Assembly (NCBI GenBank): GCA_023819025.1 | Contig: JAMWDC010000096.1 | Span: forward strand, 1-7,417 | From: Candidatus Omnitrophota bacterium | GTDB lineage: Bacteria; Omnitrophota; Omnitrophia; Omnitrophales; Aquincolibacteriaceae | Length of the DNA: 7,417 bases | Reading direction: 5' to 3' | Shown here: in pieces, positions 5,919 to 7,417 of the stretch | How positions within the stretch are numbered: the first letter of the stretch is position 1 | How the letters are laid out: each line of letters begins with the position of its first letter | Made by a program: the position numbers and the translations under genes | Notes under the pieces: generated by a model | What the model was told of the DNA's origin: nothing | The model's input: only the letters and a program-made list of their open reading frames with translations | The model's database searches: none

Positions 5919-7417
5919 TTATTCCTCATCTATATCGATAACGATGTCATCGTCGCGGATGACGTCATCTGAGAATTCGATAGCAAGGTCATCTCCATAG
6001 TCAGCAGATGCTAAATTTTCAGAAGTTCTGCAAGCCTTGTAGACTCTGGGAGGTATCTCGCTGAGGAATCTGGAGGGAAGATTATGCTGAATAGAACCAT
6101 AAAGCCTCCGATGCTTTGAAAAGGTCATATAAAGTTTATCCTTGGCGCGGGTTATTCCGACATAGCACAGGCGTCTCTCCTCTTCTAAGTCCTCGATGCT
6201 ATCAGTCAATGCATTGATGTTCGGGAAGAGCCCCTCTTCCATGCCGACCATATACACCACCGGAAATTCAAGGCCTTTTGCCATGTGCAGGGTCATTAAT
6301 GTCAGAACATTTATGCCGCTGTCCCAAGTGTCAAGATCAGTCATTAAGGAAATGGACTCCAGAAAAGAAACCAACGGATTCGCCTTCTCACGCTCGGTCA
6401 TCTGATCCTCAAAATCCGCGATCACGCTGAAAAATTCCTCAATATTTTCAATTCTACCCTGCGCTTCAATGGTTTTCTCAGCTTCCAGCTCATCGATATA
6501 ACCGGTCTTATCCAAAATCAATTTGAGCAAGTCACCTATCGATAATGTCTTCTGTTTCGCACGAAACCCCGACATCATCCGGTTAAACCTTAACATCGCT
6601 TGCTGAGCTTTTGGGTTTATGCCATCCGCCTTCCCGATTTCCCTTAACGCGTCATCAAGGGCATAGAACTTCTCCTTGGATGAATTCCGCACGGATTCCA
6701 CTCGGGCCTCAAGTGATTCCATTGCTTTCTTGCCGATGCCCCGGGCGGGGCTATTCAAAATCCGTTTAATGCTGATGTCATCGTGTGGGAAGGCAACCGC
6801 GCGCAAATACGCAATGATGTCCTTGATCTCTTTTCGATCATAAAAACGGATCCCCCCCACGATCTTGTAAGGAATCTTCGCACGCCTCAGCGTGTCTTCA
6901 AAAATTCTGGACTGTGCATGGACACGGTAAAAGATCACTTGATCACACAATTTCAACCCCTGATGCTGATACTTCAACACCTGGCGAATCACATAATCGG
7001 CCTCCTCCTTTTCATCCGTTGTTTCGACCAGCGAAATATTGTCACCCCCCACGCGTTCAGTCCAAAGGTTTTTGTGCTTACGCATCTGATTGTGCTGGAT
7101 CAACGCATTGGCAGCTTCAAGGATCGTGATCGTGGACCGGTAATTCTGCTCCATTCTGATGATGCCGCATTCCGGATAATCGTTCTCAAAATTTAAAATG
7201 TTCCGGATATCGGCGCCCCGCCACGCATAGATGGATTGATCCGGATCCCCGACCACCGTGATTTGGCGCCGCGCGCTGGCCAGCAATTTGACAAACCGAT
7301 ACTGGGCATGATTGGTGTCCTGATATTCATCGATGAGGATATGCTGAAACCGATCCTGCCAAGTTTTTAAGGTGTCCGGATGACGGTCAAACAACGCCAC
7401 CGTCTTCATAATTAAAT
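5919..7417 (-). CDS. uvrD: UvrD/PcrA-type superfamily 1A DNA helicase (N-terminus beyond right edge)
   Basis: This is an ATP-dependent 3'-5' DNA helicase of the UvrD/PcrA/Rep group, with roles in repair and in clearing replication or recombination intermediates. The frame is open through the right edge. The Met at 7409 is internal, since it aligns inside the conserved stretch just before motif II. Roughly 200 N-terminal residues, including the Walker A motif, are therefore off the window. Counting from that Met, motif II is ILIDEYQD (24-31), motif III TVVGDPDQSIYAWRG (51-65), motif IV MEQNYRS (86-92) with Arg91, then NSPARGIG (219-226), motif V TLHMAKGLEFPVV (373-385), and motif VI YVGITRAKDKLY (416-427) with Arg421. 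NLPSRFLSEIP (443-453) is typical of PcrA/UvrD. The C-terminal tail (about 467-496) is strongly acidic and ends in Asp-Glu-Glu, unlike the basic or Tudor-like end of many PcrA proteins. UvrD, PcrA and Rep cannot be told apart with certainty here. Confidence 0.95.
   Translation of the reverse strand, partial: LIMKTVALFDRHPDTLKTWQDRFQHILIDEYQDTNHAQYRFVKLLASARRQITVVGDPDQSIYAWRGADIRNILNFENDYPECGIIRMEQNYRSTITILEAANALIQHNQMRKHKNLWTERVGGDNISLVETTDEKEEADYVIRQVLKYQHQGLKLCDQVIFYRVHAQSRIFEDTLRRAKIPYKIVGGIRFYDRKEIKDIIAYLRAVAFPHDDISIKRILNSPARGIGKKAMESLEARVESVRNSSKEKFYALDDALREIGKADGINPKAQQAMLRFNRMMSGFRAKQKTLSIGDLLKLILDKTGYIDELEAEKTIEAQGRIENIEEFFSVIADFEDQMTEREKANPLVSFLESISLMTDLDTWDSGINVLTLMTLHMAKGLEFPVVYMVGMEEGLFPNINALTDSIEDLEEERRLCYVGITRAKDKLYMTFSKHRRLYGSIQHNLPSRFLSEIPPRVYKACRTSENLASADYGDDLAIEFSDDVIRDDDIVIDIDEE

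Noticed and set aside
7407..7409. ATG taken as the start of the helicase
   Set aside because: The residues before it (Leu-Ile) continue the conserved UvrD/PcrA sequence that precedes motif II, and Walker A is missing. It is an internal Met of a gene cut by the window edge.

Overview
The window looks like a piece of a chromosome from an uncultivated Gram-negative-type bacterium. Base composition is moderate and evenly mixed, coding density is high, and there are no introns, phage genes, insertion sequences or CRISPR arrays. Two proteins carry Sec-type or lipoprotein-type signal sequences. From memory, long secreted proteins with a TraB/ChaN/Tiki-like core followed by an unrecognised C-terminal region occur in Candidatus Omnitrophota and related lineages. 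I offer that placement only as a low-to-moderate confidence inference, because no marker gene here settles it.

Layout. Positions 1-2127 hold three minus-strand genes with short gaps of about 29 to 37 bases. In transcription order they are a PlsC-type acyltransferase (1321-2127), an endonuclease/exonuclease/phosphatase (EEP) family hydrolase (500-1291), and an alpha/beta hydrolase whose C-terminal part runs off the left edge (1-462). They probably form one operon, perhaps in lipid or envelope metabolism. Positions 2128-2321 separate this operon from a divergent plus-strand gene. This gap holds a compact REP-like hairpin (2203-2233) and a well-formed sigma70-type promoter (2274-2302) for a small MIP18/DUF59 iron-sulfur assembly protein (2322-2633).

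Converging on that gene is a very large minus-strand gene (2708-5752, 1014 residues). It encodes a putatively exported protein with a ChaN/TraB/Tiki-like N-terminal half, a Pro-rich linker and an unrecognised C-terminal third. It has its own AT-rich upstream region (5753-5918) with a good promoter and an inverted repeat over the -10 box. The right end (5919-7417) is the C-terminal two thirds of a UvrD/PcrA-type DNA helicase whose N-terminus lies beyond the window.

The operon, the iron-sulfur gene, the giant protein and the helicase look like independent transcription units. I see no convincing defence or mobile system. The most unusual item is the 1014-residue exported protein.
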